From contig DS990260.1 of NCBI GenBank assembly GCA_000155435.1, positions 557,004-621,003 of the forward strand: DNA of 64,000 bases. Reading direction: 5' to 3'. Under the pieces are notes generated by a model, which worked only from the letters and a program-made list of their open reading frames with translations, made no database searches and was not told where the DNA came from. Positions 49,427 to 59,385 of this stretch are shown in pieces (position 1 is the stretch's first letter; each line of letters opens with the position of its first letter). This DNA comes from Clostridiales bacterium 1_7_47FAA (GTDB taxonomy: Bacteria > Bacillota > Clostridia > Lachnospirales > Lachnospiraceae). Both the position numbers and the translations under genes were made by a program.

Positions 49427-52204
49427 TCACTCCTTCAGCCGTCCAAGCTCCTTTGCCGCCTCCTCAGGCAGCACGTCAATCAGGCTGTTCCGCTTCAGCT
49501 GGGGCTTGTCCAGATATTCTTCCCGCAGCATCACCTTCACCCGCTCCAGGTCTTCCCATAATTCCCTTGCGGAAACCAGGCGGCATCCCTGGCCGCGGAT
49601 GATGACCTGTTCCAGCCCGTCGGAGGTGGCCACGGAAACATCATGACGGCGGGCATTTTCATGTGCAAATTTCTCAATATACTGGTCGGCGGTTTCCGCC
49701 TCTTTTGTGTATACCACATGGATGTTATGGTAATCCAGGATTTCAGTTTCATGTCCCTTCACCCGGTACGCGTCAAATACCACAATCAGGTTGCACTTTT
49801 TCACGGCCTGGTAATTGCACAGCAGATCCATAAGACGTCCCCTGGCGCCCTCCATATTGTCCTTTGCCAGGACATTCAGTTCCTCCCACGCATAGATGAT
49901 ATTGTAACCGTCCACCAGGAGATATTCTTCCTGGGGCGCCTGTTTCGCCGCCGGACGGTAGGTGCGTGTCTCCGGGGGATTAAAGCTCCTGCGGCTGCCG
50001 CCCTTTCCCGGTATCCCGCTTTTCTGGCGCGCCTTGTCCCGGCTGTTGGCATAAAAGGTCCTGTTTAATATGGCATCGATTTCTTCTGTACCCAGCCATA
50101 TCTCCTCCTGAGCGGACCCCTCCGGCATGGTCTTGGCAGGTCCGTTCCCGGCGCTTACATCCCCCAGGCCATGATTCCCGGGCGCCCCGTCCCCCCATGC
50201 CCCGTCCGGCTGATCCATCCCCTCCGGCAGTTCCTTTAAAATGCCGCTGTCCACATGCATATACTCCTTCACATGGTCCCAGCTTACCACAAAGCCCGCG
50301 CCGTGGGCGCAGAACACGGAACCGGCAGGATGATCCGTATCCCGTTCCGGATCATATCCAATGCGTTCCACGACCTCTTCCGTATTATGGCAGGGTTCGT
50401 ATCCTTTCATGGTGCATGTAAGCTTTCCGCATCCTTTTGTGTAGGAGGTTACTTCGGTCTGGTAATCTCCCATGGACGCCACAGGAGCGCTTCCCGTGAG
50501 CACGGCCATCCCGGATTCCGTGTGGGCAATGGCACATGTGCCGGACCGCTTTTCTATATCCGTCATGGCCCGTCCAATGGATGTGTCCGGAATCTCCAGC
50601 CGGAATTCATACCATGGCTCTAACAGGATGCTGCCTGCTTCCATCAGTCCCTGCCTGAGCGCCCGGTAGGTTGCCTGGCGGAAATCCCCGCCCTCCGTGT
50701 GCTTAATATGGGCACGGCCCGCCACCAGCGTAATCCGCATGTCTGTAATGGGCGAACCGGTCAGGACACCTTTATGGACTTTTTCCTCCAGGTGGGTAAG
50801 TACCAGACGCTGCCAGTTCCGGTCCAGCACATCCTCGCTGCACCGGGCGGCAAACTGAAGCCCGCTCCCCCGTTCCCCCGGTTCCAGCAACAGATGGACC
50901 TCCGCATAATGACGCAGGGGCTCAAAATGTCCCACGCCCTCCACAGGCCCGGCGATAGTCTCTTTATAGACTATATTGCCTGTCCCGAATTCCACCTCGA
51001 CCCCAAACCGCTCCGCAATCATGCTCTTTAATATCTCAATCTGAACCTCACCCATGAGCTGGAGCTGTATCTCACCCAGGTGTCCGTCCCACACCACATG
51101 CAGCTGCGGGTCCTCCTCCTCCAGTTCCTTAAGCTTTGGCAGCATCACAGCCCGGTCGCAGCCAGGCGGAAGCTTTACCTCATAGGTAAGGACCGGTTCC
51201 AGCACAGGCTCCATGGAAGCTGCCTCCGCCCCAAGCCCCTGGCCCGGAAGGGTCCGCGTCAGGCCGGTCACCGCACAGATGCTGCCCGGCCCGGCCTCAG
51301 GGACAGCCTCATACTTTTCCCCGGAATAGATACGGATCTGATTCACCTTTTCTTCCCAGCAGGTCCCTTCCGTCCCAGGACCCGTCAGCACGGACTTCAC
51401 CCTCAGGCATCCTCCGGTTATCTTCATATGGGTCAGGCGGTTGCCCTGGTCATCCCTGGATATCTTGAATACCCTGGCCCCGAACGCTTCCGGATATTCC
51501 GGGACCGTTCCATACCGGATGATTCCTTCCAGCAGTTCCTCCACGCCCTCAAGCTTTAGGGCAGAACCGAAATAGCAGGGAAACAGCCTGCGCTCATATA
51601 CCAGGCGCCGGATTGTCTCCTCCCCCACCTCCCCTGTCTCCAGGAAATGTTCCAGCGCCTCCTCATCGCACATGGCCGCCTGCTCCATGAAATCCTGTGT
51701 TCCAGTCCGGGAAAAATCCACGCAGGAATCATCCAGCCTGGTCCTGATTTCACTTAACAGCGCGTCACGGTCCGTTCCAGCCAGGTCCATCTTATTCATA
51801 AACAGGAATGTGGGAATCCTGTACTTTGCAAGCAGGCGCCACAAGGTCACGGTGTGGCCCTGCACCCCGTCGCTGCCGCTGATGACCAGCACGGCATAAT
51901 CCAGTACCTGAAGGGTCCGTTCCATCTCAGCCGAAAAATCCACATGTCCCGGCGTGTCCAACAATGTAACGTCTATTCCTTCCCACGTCAATCCTGCCTG
52001 CTTGGAGAATATGGTAATCCCCCTGGCCCGCTCCAGGGCATAGGTGTCCAGAAATGCATCCCGGTTGTCCACCCTTCCAAGCCTGCGGATGCTTCCTGCA
52101 AGATATAAAAGCGCCTCGGACAGCGTGGTCTTCCCGGCATCCACGTGGGCCAACATACCAGCACATATATGTTTTTTCACTCTTTTTGGTTCTTGTCCGC
52201 CCAT
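49427..52204 (-). CDS. Tet(M)-like ribosomal-protection GTPase fused to an NYN (Rae1/YacP-type) nuclease
   Basis: This 925-residue fusion has an EF-G/Tet(M)-like body (about 1-690) with G1 AHVDAGKTT (19-27), G3 DTPGHVDF (83-90) and G4 NKMD (137-140). Domain IV-like EPWYEFRLEIPDTSIGRAMTD and domain V follow. After a basic linker, a YacP/Rae1-type NYN domain runs from 761 to 925: LLVDGYNIIYAWEEL, IVVFDAYRVKG, AETADQYIEKFA, SVATSDGLEQVII, with acidic residues Asp765, Asp811, Asp840 and Asp862. Rae1 cuts mRNA in the ribosomal A site, so the fusion may place a nuclease there. Tetracycline resistance is not implied. Confidence 0.9.
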   Translation of the reverse strand: MGGQEPKRVKKHICAGMLAHVDAGKTTLSEALLYLAGSIRRLGRVDNRDAFLDTYALERARGITIFSKQAGLTWEGIDVTLLDTPGHVDFSAEMERTLQVLDYAVLVISGSDGVQGHTVTLWRLLAKYRIPTFLFMNKMDLAGTDRDALLSEIRTRLDDSCVDFSRTGTQDFMEQAAMCDEEALEHFLETGEVGEETIRRLVYERRLFPCYFGSALKLEGVEELLEGIIRYGTVPEYPEAFGARVFKISRDDQGNRLTHMKITGGCLRVKSVLTGPGTEGTCWEEKVNQIRIYSGEKYEAVPEAGPGSICAVTGLTRTLPGQGLGAEAASMEPVLEPVLTYEVKLPPGCDRAVMLPKLKELEEEDPQLHVVWDGHLGEIQLQLMGEVQIEILKSMIAERFGVEVEFGTGNIVYKETIAGPVEGVGHFEPLRHYAEVHLLLEPGERGSGLQFAARCSEDVLDRNWQRLVLTHLEEKVHKGVLTGSPITDMRITLVAGRAHIKHTEGGDFRQATYRALRQGLMEAGSILLEPWYEFRLEIPDTSIGRAMTDIEKRSGTCAIAHTESGMAVLTGSAPVASMGDYQTEVTSYTKGCGKLTCTMKGYEPCHNTEEVVERIGYDPERDTDHPAGSVFCAHGAGFVVSWDHVKEYMHVDSGILKELPEGMDQPDGAWGDGAPGNHGLGDVSAGNGPAKTMPEGSAQEEIWLGTEEIDAILNRTFYANSRDKARQKSGIPGKGGSRRSFNPPETRTYRPAAKQAPQEEYLLVDGYNIIYAWEELNVLAKDNMEGARGRLMDLLCNYQAVKKCNLIVVFDAYRVKGHETEILDYHNIHVVYTKEAETADQYIEKFAHENARRHDVSVATSDGLEQVIIRGQGCRLVSARELWEDLERVKVMLREEYLDKPQLKRNSLIDVLPEEAAKELGRLKE

Positions 52205-52330
52205 GAAAATATCTCCTCCCGTGACAGCATACTTTATAAAGTATATCACAAGAGGAGGGGTTCGTCGAGACACTCTTATCCGCCTTCCTCATCCTCCTTT
52301 TTCAGGAAATACCGGTTTTTATTCCAGGAA

Positions 52331-53248
52331 TCAACGATTTACCAGGGAAAAATCTTCCGTATATTCCCCGGTCCCGAAATCATAAATCAAAATCTGATAC
52401 GGCCTGTCCAAAGAAATCCAAATGGCAAAATCCTGGGGTTCAAAATCGCCGTCTGTGACCAGTTGGCCATTAAACCGCCAGTATGTTGCATTTTCACCAA
52501 TCACAGTGTCAACATAATACCATATGCCCTCAATTCCATTTACATATTCAATCCCGCTGATATAGCTTAAAGCGTTTTTCTCCCTATCTAATTCAGGTAA
52601 ACGGTTGTATATCTCATTCTCTAATTCTGCCATCTTTTCGTAGTGGCCATGTTCCCAGCTGTATAGTTCCAATCTGTCATAATCCGGACACGCAAGATAC
52701 GCCTTTTTCCCTTTCATATCGGGGATTGAAAGGGTGAAATCTGTTTTATCCTGCTGGAACGGTAATGTTTCTGCTCCATAAACCAGTACATTGACTACAT
52801 CCGCTTCATCTTCACTTTCCTGCCATACGACACGGCTGACACGGCAGGATGACCGGTCAATCATGCCGCGTATGGTAAGGTATCCTGTTTCCTCATCATA
52901 TGAAATGTCCGTGGCATTCACTTCATGCGTCGGTAAGCATTCACCAATGACAAAAACCTTCAAAAAAATGGATACCAGAAGAAGTGTTAACAAACCAGCA
53001 AAAATGCCAATCATTCTTTTTAATTTTTTTGTATGCTGCTGCACCTTCTTAAAGCCGTCAAGCGCAAGTGTTTCTTTTTGTTCCTCTACTGGGCCCAATC
53101 CCTCTTTCATTTCCAAATAAACCCGATTACATTCCTCACATTCCTCCAGATGCCCTTTCACCACGTCTGTTCCTGCTTCGCTTAATATCCCATCAATATA
53201 TCCCGGAAGCAGGTCCTGGATAATGTCACAAGAATGATCTTTATTCAT
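52331..53248 (-). CDS. Anti-sigma factor, zinc-finger type
   Basis: This 305-residue protein has an N-terminal zinc-binding anti-sigma domain (HSCDIIQDLLPGYID, H..C..C: GHLEECEEC), a membrane helix RMIGIFAGLLTLLLVSIFLKVF at about 90-111 and an outer C-terminal domain of about 190 residues. It holds the adjacent ECF sigma factor at the membrane until a signal arrives. It overlaps the sigma gene by 8 bases. The signal is unknown. Confidence 0.9.
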   Translation of the reverse strand: MNKDHSCDIIQDLLPGYIDGILSEAGTDVVKGHLEECEECNRVYLEMKEGLGPVEEQKETLALDGFKKVQQHTKKLKRMIGIFAGLLTLLLVSIFLKVFVIGECLPTHEVNATDISYDEETGYLTIRGMIDRSSCRVSRVVWQESEDEADVVNVLVYGAETLPFQQDKTDFTLSIPDMKGKKAYLACPDYDRLELYSWEHGHYEKMAELENEIYNRLPELDREKNALSYISGIEYVNGIEGIWYYVDTVIGENATYWRFNGQLVTDGDFEPQDFAIWISLDRPYQILIYDFGTGEYTEDFSLVNR

Positions 53249-53750
53249 ACTTTTTCAACTCCTCTCTGATTTTTTGTTTTGCACGATAAAAAACCGTTCT
53301 GCCCCAATTCTCACTCCTACCTAAGATTTCCCCTATTTCACGGAAAGAAAGTTCACCTGTAATCCGGTAAAGTACTACCTCCCGTTCCAGTTCTGGCAGG
53401 AGATGGATTGCACGGTAAAGTTCCATTTTACGTTCCTGTTTCAGTATACTGGTTTCACCATCTGGCGCTGAATCATCGATTAAGTAATCTGCTAATCCTA
53501 CTGTTTCCATCTGCTTTCTTTTACGGAGTTCCTGATACAGTATATGCTTTGCTATCTGACATAGCCATACAGATAACTTGCAGGTGCCGTCATACCGCGA
53601 AATAGAATATACTGCCCGCAAAAATGTTTCCTGCATCAGTTCCCGGGACCATTCTGCATCGTGCGTATGGGAATACAGAAACCGATAAACCAATTTCTCA
53701 TAATCCCTATAGACAGAATCCATGTCCATGCTTTCGCCGGATTTCCCCAT
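53241..53750 (-). CDS. ECF-type RNA polymerase sigma factor
   Basis: This 169-residue sigma factor has region 2 (YEKLVYRFLYSHTHDAEWSRELMQETFLRAVYSI) and region 4 (LLPELEREVVLYRITGELSFREIGEILG, then RTVFYRAKQKI). ATG 53750 follows AGGAGGTGG. The overlapping zinc-finger anti-sigma gene is its regulator. The promoter it recognises is not identifiable here. Confidence 0.92.
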   Translation of the reverse strand: MGKSGESMDMDSVYRDYEKLVYRFLYSHTHDAEWSRELMQETFLRAVYSISRYDGTCKLSVWLCQIAKHILYQELRKRKQMETVGLADYLIDDSAPDGETSILKQERKMELYRAIHLLPELEREVVLYRITGELSFREIGEILGRSENWGRTVFYRAKQKIREELKKYE

Positions 53751-53928
53751 TGTCCCACCTCCTATCCGAAAAATCATCACTTATTGAAACCGCTTTATGA
53801 ATGAATCATTATTTATATCACTTATATCACAAAACAGGGGCATTCGTTACAAGAATTTGAAAATGATGGGGGTAGGGCGGGCGCATCCCCCAAAGCACAG
53901 ACCTAATTCTTAATTTTCAATGAATATC

Positions 53929-53958
53929 TTGGACATTTCCCCCTTTTTACAGTACAAT
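53929..53958 (+). promoter_or_regulatory. Promoter of the secreted wall-protein-like gene
   Basis: TTGGAC (53929-53934), 18-bp spacer, TACAAT (53953-53958), about 32 bases upstream of the ATG at 53990. Confidence 0.55.
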
Positions 53959-53989
53959 AATAATAACTCGTAAGAAGGAGGTAAATGCC

Positions 53990-54928
53990 ATGAAAAAAAG
54001 GACATTTTTACTGGTCTTTCTGACAACCATCCTGTCCTTGGGCATCTTCATACCGGCTTATGGCGAAGAAACCCTTATTACTTCTGTTCCCTTATCCTTT
54101 TCCTGGGATAAGATACCGAAAGCCGGAGATTTGGTAGGAGAGGTATATGTCAATACCAACAGCAAGCAATTCACGGTGGAGGGGGCTTCCTATTATAAAA
54201 GAGATGATACGTGGGTTTTCGGTGAACGTCCGGTTGTGGAAGTAGAGTTATCCGCAAAGAGTGATTACCGCTTTACCAGCAACAGCAGGAAGTATTTCTC
54301 CCTTTTCGGCTGCGGGGCACAGTTTAAAAAGGCTTCCATAGATCCTGACGGCAACTCCCTTATCCTTCAGGTTACATTTCCCACCCTGGACAGCATGCTT
54401 CCCGCTTCCACTTCCGTCAGCTGGAGCAACAGCAACGCTGTATGGGATGAGGTGGAGGGTTCTAAGAGCTATGAAGTCCAGCTTTACCGGAACAACCGCC
54501 TGATGACCACCGTCAAGGCCCAGCATGACCGCTTTGATTTCCGTTCCTATATCAATCTGGAAGGTGATTATACATTCTGCGTCAGGGCATACGGCACCTA
54601 CAAGTCGCAGGCCAGCCCCTGGTCTGAGAGATCGGAATCATACACCGTCACCAAGAAAGATGCCTGGTATTTTGATAACGGGACATGGAAGAGGGACCGG
54701 CTTGGACGCCGCTATGTCTATAAGAACAATGCATATCCCACCAATACATGGCGGTGCATCAATAATAAGTGGTATTATTTTAACTATGACGGCTATGTAC
54801 AGACCAACTGCTATATTAAGTCAACGGAGCTTGATTTCTATTACTGGCTTGGCCCTACCGGGGCCTGGGACACGGAAAAAGATACCTTCCACCCGGATAT
54901 TGCAAAGTATGAAATCATTAAAGAGTGA
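53990..54928 (+). CDS. Secreted protein with fibronectin-like and wall-binding-like repeats
   Basis: This 312-residue exported protein has a signal peptide (KKRTFLLVFLTTILSLGIFIPAYG). A Ser/Asn-rich middle includes a fibronectin-III-like stretch (SYEVQLYRNNRLMTTVK), and the C-terminal region has aromatic wall-binding-type repeats (AWYFDNGTWKRD, NNKWYYFNYDGYVQTN). It probably attaches to the cell surface. ATG 53990 has AAGGAGG. A strong hairpin follows. Confidence 0.8.
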   Translation: MKKRTFLLVFLTTILSLGIFIPAYGEETLITSVPLSFSWDKIPKAGDLVGEVYVNTNSKQFTVEGASYYKRDDTWVFGERPVVEVELSAKSDYRFTSNSRKYFSLFGCGAQFKKASIDPDGNSLILQVTFPTLDSMLPASTSVSWSNSNAVWDEVEGSKSYEVQLYRNNRLMTTVKAQHDRFDFRSYINLEGDYTFCVRAYGTYKSQASPWSERSESYTVTKKDAWYFDNGTWKRDRLGRRYVYKNNAYPTNTWRCINNKWYYFNYDGYVQTNCYIKSTELDFYYWLGPTGAWDTEKDTFHPDIAKYEIIKE

Positions 54929-54966
54929 CGCCTAAGGTAAGTAAAGCATCCGAGGCATATTAAAGA

Positions 54967-55013
54967 AAAGCAGCCAGGAACATCCTTACAGAAGGATTTC
55001 CCTGGCTGCTTTT
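54967..55013 (+). terminator. Strong terminator after the secreted protein gene
   Basis: AAAGCAGCCAGGAA pairs with TTCCCTGGCTGCTTT; T-rich end on the plus side. It may work in both directions between convergent genes. Confidence 0.8.
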
Positions 55014-55079
55014 GTGTTAAGATGGATTGAACGGATAACCCGAAAAATGGATTTATGAACACCCATGTTACATATCATG

Positions 55080-57047
55080 TCACTGTGCCGGTATGTTTCC
55101 CGCCTGCTGCATCCTGGCTTCCAGGAATCCCTCCATCCCATCCCCGGGCAGCGGCTTTGAATAGTAGTACCCCTGGATCTGTTCCACACCCAGGTCAATG
55201 ACCATCTGCTTCTGCTCTTCTGTCTCCACGCCCTCTGCCACCACGGACATGCCCAGGTCATTAAAGGCATGGACCAGATGTCTTATGGTCAATTCGGATT
55301 TCCTGTTGTCCATGGATGCCTGGACAAAACTCTTGTCCAGCTTAACCGTGCCAAAGGGAATCTGGATTACCGTTGCAATATTGGAATAACCGGTGCCGAA
55401 ATCATCCAGCCCCATCCGGATTCCATGTTTCTTCATCTCTATGGCAAAATCCGTCACCACCTGGGGATTCTCCGCCAGGGTACTTTCCGTAAACTCAATC
55501 TTCACAGCCCCCATGGGCGTCCCATTCCGCTTTATGATGTCCAGCACCTTCCTGGCCAGATCCGGCTGTGAGAACTGGATGGCTGAAAAGTTGACATGGA
55601 TGGCTTCTATGGGAATCCCCTTTCCCAGCAGATGGTTGATATATCTGCACACAGTATCCAGTATCACATATGTAAGGTCGATAATAAGCCCGGTCTCCTC
55701 TGCAATGGGAATGAATTCAGACGGGTACACAGGGCCAATGGGCGTATGGTTCATACGCATCAGGGACTCGGCAAACCGGAAGTCCCCGGTATCCACAGAG
55801 TAGATGGGCTGATAGTACAGCTCTACCTTTTTTTCTGACAGCTGATCTTTTAATACCTGGATGATCTGCTTCCTGCGCTCCAGCTTGCCAAGCATCTCCT
55901 GGTCACAGTAGAGCACCTGTCCGTACCGCCCCGTCTTTGCCTGGTACACCGCATATTCAATGGCGCTGACCGCTGATTCCAGTGTATTCACATATTCGGA
56001 ACGGCGGATGATCCCTATGACCGCAGGAAGGATGAATTGATAATCCCTGTTCTGCCAGGGCTGCGCCATGCGCGTCTGTATATCCCCCACACATTTCCTC
56101 ACATGCCGCTCAAGCCTGTCCTCCTCATCGGTAAACAGCAATGCGAACTCATCGCCGCTGAAGCGGTATACATTGCCCTGGGGGCCAATCCCGCACAGGA
56201 AGCCGCACACTTCCTTCAGGAATTCATCCCCGCCGTGCTGTCCGCATACATTGTTGACCTGGCGGAAATCCCGGATGGAGACAACCATGAGCACAAAGTC
56301 TTTCTCAGGATGCCTTTTCAGCATCAGGTCCAGCATATTGAGAAGTTCCTGGCGGTTGGGCACATTGGTCAGATAATCCAGGGAAATCTGACGGTTCTGT
56401 AAATGGAGATAGATGATAAGCAGGGCGCAGGTTGCGGCTGAGCCTGAAAGGATGATTTCAGGATAGAGCTGCTGGAACAGGATTACCAGCACGGCCAGGA
56501 CCGGGAAGGCGGCCAGGATACGGTAAATCTGACGGTCAATGTAAATCCTGTTCCTGACAGCCACCAGGATACAGCCCACACAGTAAGCATAAAAAACAAG
56601 ATAGGTAAGGAGGATGCAGTTTCCCTGGGTATAGTTTCCTTCTGTAATGCTGAACATACACCCCGTAAAGGGATTGGACAGAACCAGCAGGGCATAGAAC
56701 ACCGCCGGTATGACCCCGGCCAGGATCATGTTTTTTAACTGCGGCCTCTCCTCATAGATAATGGAGACAACATAAAGATAATACACCAGCCCCATCAAAG
56801 GGGTCAGGATAAAATAAACCGTGGTAACAGCCCAGGTGAGCAGGACCGGCACCCGGATATAATCATAGAGCATGAAGGTAGAAAGGATGTTGCTTGTCAT
56901 GGCTGCAAAGGTCACGGTGAGACAGCCCTGGAACATCCTGTTCTTGAGGCTTGGAAGATGACTCCCTTTCCGCGAATATACCCATATGATTCCCAGGATA
57001 ACTAATGATATTGTCTCAGGAGCTATGTTCCACCTCACTGTCCCCAC
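55080..57047 (-). CDS. GGDEF-EAL cyclic-di-GMP protein with membrane sensor
   Basis: This protein of about 655 residues has eight or so N-terminal helices (7TM-like sensor), a GGDEF domain whose catalytic motif reads FSGDEF, and an EAL domain with the catalytic set ESL, VNFS, KIEFTEST, LDDFGTGYS, KLDKSF and AEGVET intact. The phosphodiesterase half is probably active; the cyclase motif differs at one Gly and may be active or regulatory. The start is uncertain: the frame opens at GTG 57047 without a strong ribosome site. Confidence 0.88.
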   Translation of the reverse strand: MGTVRWNIAPETISLVILGIIWVYSRKGSHLPSLKNRMFQGCLTVTFAAMTSNILSTFMLYDYIRVPVLLTWAVTTVYFILTPLMGLVYYLYVVSIIYEERPQLKNMILAGVIPAVFYALLVLSNPFTGCMFSITEGNYTQGNCILLTYLVFYAYCVGCILVAVRNRIYIDRQIYRILAAFPVLAVLVILFQQLYPEIILSGSAATCALLIIYLHLQNRQISLDYLTNVPNRQELLNMLDLMLKRHPEKDFVLMVVSIRDFRQVNNVCGQHGGDEFLKEVCGFLCGIGPQGNVYRFSGDEFALLFTDEEDRLERHVRKCVGDIQTRMAQPWQNRDYQFILPAVIGIIRRSEYVNTLESAVSAIEYAVYQAKTGRYGQVLYCDQEMLGKLERRKQIIQVLKDQLSEKKVELYYQPIYSVDTGDFRFAESLMRMNHTPIGPVYPSEFIPIAEETGLIIDLTYVILDTVCRYINHLLGKGIPIEAIHVNFSAIQFSQPDLARKVLDIIKRNGTPMGAVKIEFTESTLAENPQVVTDFAIEMKKHGIRMGLDDFGTGYSNIATVIQIPFGTVKLDKSFVQASMDNRKSELTIRHLVHAFNDLGMSVVAEGVETEEQKQMVIDLGVEQIQGYYYSKPLPGDGMEGFLEARMQQAGNIPAQ

Positions 57048-57185
57048 CTGCCGTTTCCCACTTTTGTGTTCCTTTTATGTTCTATCATATACCCAAATTA
57101 CATTTACAGCAATATCCAATTTAAAAAGAATATCTTGTAATATATTTCTGTTTGCAATATTTTTTAGATATTCTAAAAATTTTTG

Positions 57186-57214
57186 TTGATAAATTCTACT
57201 ATATTTGTTACAAT
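57186..57214 (+). promoter_or_regulatory. Promoter of hppA
   Basis: TTGATA (57186-57191), 17-bp spacer, TACAAT (57209-57214), 46 bases before the ATG, in an AT-rich region. Confidence 0.65.
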
Positions 57215-57260
57215 TCATGGAGAAGCAATCTACAATATCTACAAAAATCAGGAGGGTATT

Positions 57261-59243
57261 ATGAAACAAATGTTATTTTTAGTCCCGTTGATAGGTCTTG
57301 CAGGCCTGTTGTTTGCTGTCTTTCTAAGGCTCTATGTAATCAGGCAGGACCCGGGCAATGACAAAATGAGGGAGATTGCAGATGCAATCGCAGAAGGCGC
57401 AAGAGCCTTCCTCACATCCGAGTACCGCATACTTGTTGTCTTTGTTGCCATCTTATTTGTTGTAATCGGGCTTGGGACCCGCAGCTGGGTAACCGCCGGA
57501 TGTTTCCTGGTTGGAAGTATTTTCTCCACCATAGCAGGCTATCTGGGAATGAGCGCGGCTATCCGCGCCAACTGCCGTACCGCCAACGCGGCCCGTACCT
57601 CCGGTATGCGCCAGGCCCTGTCCCTTGCATTTTCCGGCGGCAGCGTCATGGGTATGGCGGTTGTGGGGCTTGGCCTTATGGGCGTGGGCGCGCTTTACAT
57701 CATCACAAAGGATGTATCCGTCCTGTCCGGCTTCAGCCTGGGCGCATCATCCATCGCCCTGTTTGCCCGTGTGGGCGGAGGTATCTATACCAAGGCCGCT
57801 GATGTGGGCGCCGACCTGGTAGGTAAGGTAGAGGCAGGCATCCCCGAGGACGATCCCCGCAACCCGGCCGTCATTGCCGATAACGTGGGGGATAACGTAG
57901 GGGATGTGGCCGGAATGGGCGCTGACCTGTTTGAGTCTTATGTAGGTTCCCTGATTTCCGCCCTGACCCTTGGGCTTGTATTCTATCAGGAATCCGGCAT
58001 CCTGTTCCCGCTGCTGCTTTCCGCATCCGGCATCGTGGCCTCCATCATCGGCGCCCTGCTGGTTAAGGCCATCGGCAACTCCGACCCGCACAAGGCGTTA
58101 AAAACCGGGGAATACAGCGCAACCGCACTGGTGGTCATCTGCGCACTGGTCCTCAGCCGTACCTTTTTCGGCAATTACCTTGCGGCCCTGACCATCATCA
58201 CAGGACTGTTCGTAGGCGTATTAATCGGGTTTGTCACGGAAATCTACACCTCCGGTGATTACCGTTTTGTAAAGAAGGTGGCCGCGCAGTCCGAAACCGG
58301 TTCAGCCACCACCATCATCAGCGGCCTTGCAGTGGGCATGCAGTCAACGGCTGTCCCCATCCTTCTGGTGTGCATCGGCATCCTTATATCCAACCGCCTT
58401 ATGGGACTTTACGGAATTGCCCTGGCAGCTGTGGGGATGCTTTCCACCACAGGAATCACGGTTGCCATTGACGCCTACGGACCCATTGCGGACAATGCAG
58501 GCGGAATCGCAGAGATGGCCGGACTGGACAAATCCGTGCGTGAAATCACCGATAAGCTGGATTCCGTGGGCAACACCACCGCTGCCATCGGTAAGGGGTT
58601 TGCCATCGGTTCTGCGGCGCTGACCGCCCTGGCCCTGTTTGTGTCCTATGCAGAGGCAGTGAAGCTTACCACCATAGATATCCTCAACGCCCATGTCATC
58701 ATCGGCCTGTTTATCGGCGGCATGCTCACCTTCCTCTTCTCCGCCATGACCATGGAGTCCGTATCCAAGGCAGCCCATCAGATGATTGAGGAAGTACGCC
58801 GCCAGTTCAGGGAGGACTCCGGAATCCTGAAAGGGACTTCCAGACCGGATTACGCTTCCTGCGTATCCATTTCCACCAACGCGGCCTTAAAGGAAATGTT
58901 CCTGCCCGGACTCATGGCAGTGCTGGCGCCTCTGGCCACCGGACTGATCCTTGGCCCGGATGCCCTTGGAGGCCTGCTTACCGGCGCACTTATAACCGGC
59001 GTCCTGATGGCTATCTTCATGTCCAACTCAGGCGGCGCCTGGGATAACGCAAAGAAATACATCGAGGAAGGCAACCATGGCGGAAAAGGAAGCACTGCCC
59101 ACAAGGCAGCCGTGGTGGGTGATACGGTAGGCGATCCCTTTAAGGATACCTCAGGCCCTTCCATCAACATACTGATTAAGCTTATGACCATTGTCTCCCT
59201 TGTATTTGCCCCGATGTTCCTGCAGTATGGGGGATTGCTCTAA
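57261..59243 (+). CDS. hppA: Membrane-bound pyrophosphatase, K+-dependent type
   Basis: This 660-residue ion pump couples PPi hydrolysis to Na+ or H+ export across the membrane. It has about 16 helices and the substrate loops [35 protein letters not shown]. The [10 protein letters not shown] motif has Ala where K+-independent enzymes have Lys, indicating K+ dependence and possibly Na+ pumping. ATG 57261 follows AGGAGGG; a longer reading is not credible. Its PPi use suits a fermentative anaerobe. Confidence 0.94.
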   Translation: MKQMLFLVPLIGLAGLLFAVFLRLYVIRQDPGNDKMREIADAIAEGARAFLTSEYRILVVFVAILFVVIGLGTRSWVTAGCFLVGSIFSTIAGYLGMSAAIRANCRTANAARTSGMRQALSLAFSGGSVMGMAVVGLGLMGVGALYIITKDVSVLSGFSLGASSIALFARVGGGIYTKAADVGADLVGKVEAGIPEDDPRNPAVIADNVGDNVGDVAGMGADLFESYVGSLISALTLGLVFYQESGILFPLLLSASGIVASIIGALLVKAIGNSDPHKALKTGEYSATALVVICALVLSRTFFGNYLAALTIITGLFVGVLIGFVTEIYTSGDYRFVKKVAAQSETGSATTIISGLAVGMQSTAVPILLVCIGILISNRLMGLYGIALAAVGMLSTTGITVAIDAYGPIADNAGGIAEMAGLDKSVREITDKLDSVGNTTAAIGKGFAIGSAALTALALFVSYAEAVKLTTIDILNAHVIIGLFIGGMLTFLFSAMTMESVSKAAHQMIEEVRRQFREDSGILKGTSRPDYASCVSISTNAALKEMFLPGLMAVLAPLATGLILGPDALGGLLTGALITGVLMAIFMSNSGGAWDNAKKYIEEGNHGGKGSTAHKAAVVGDTVGDPFKDTSGPSINILIKLMTIVSLVFAPMFLQYGGLL

Positions 59244-59327
59244 ATCCTCCTGAACGGCCTTAAAAACAGACGGACGAAAGACACGTCCCTCAGGGAAAAT
59301 AAGATTCAACCGGAAAGATAAACCGGC

Positions 59328-59366
59328 AAAACGGGTTCCAGGCCAATACCGGCCGGAACCCGTTTT
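59328..59366 (+). terminator. Terminator after hppA
   Basis: AAAACGGGTTCC pairs with GGAACCCGTTTT, a perfect 12-bp stem with a short loop, between convergent hppA and the beta-glucosidase gene. Confidence 0.85.
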
Positions 59367-59385
59367 CTGTCATCCCTTCTCTTTT

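Noticed and set aside
49427-52204. Tetracycline-resistance gene tet(M)
   Set aside because: The GTPase region is only Tet(M)-like and carries an extra NYN nuclease domain; no mobile-element context. Resistance cannot be inferred.
56150-56260. A canonical HGGDEF motif in the c-di-GMP protein
   Set aside because: That GGDEF stretch lies in the GHxxGD position of the domain; the true active-site motif is the following FSGDEF, so a simple motif match would mislead.
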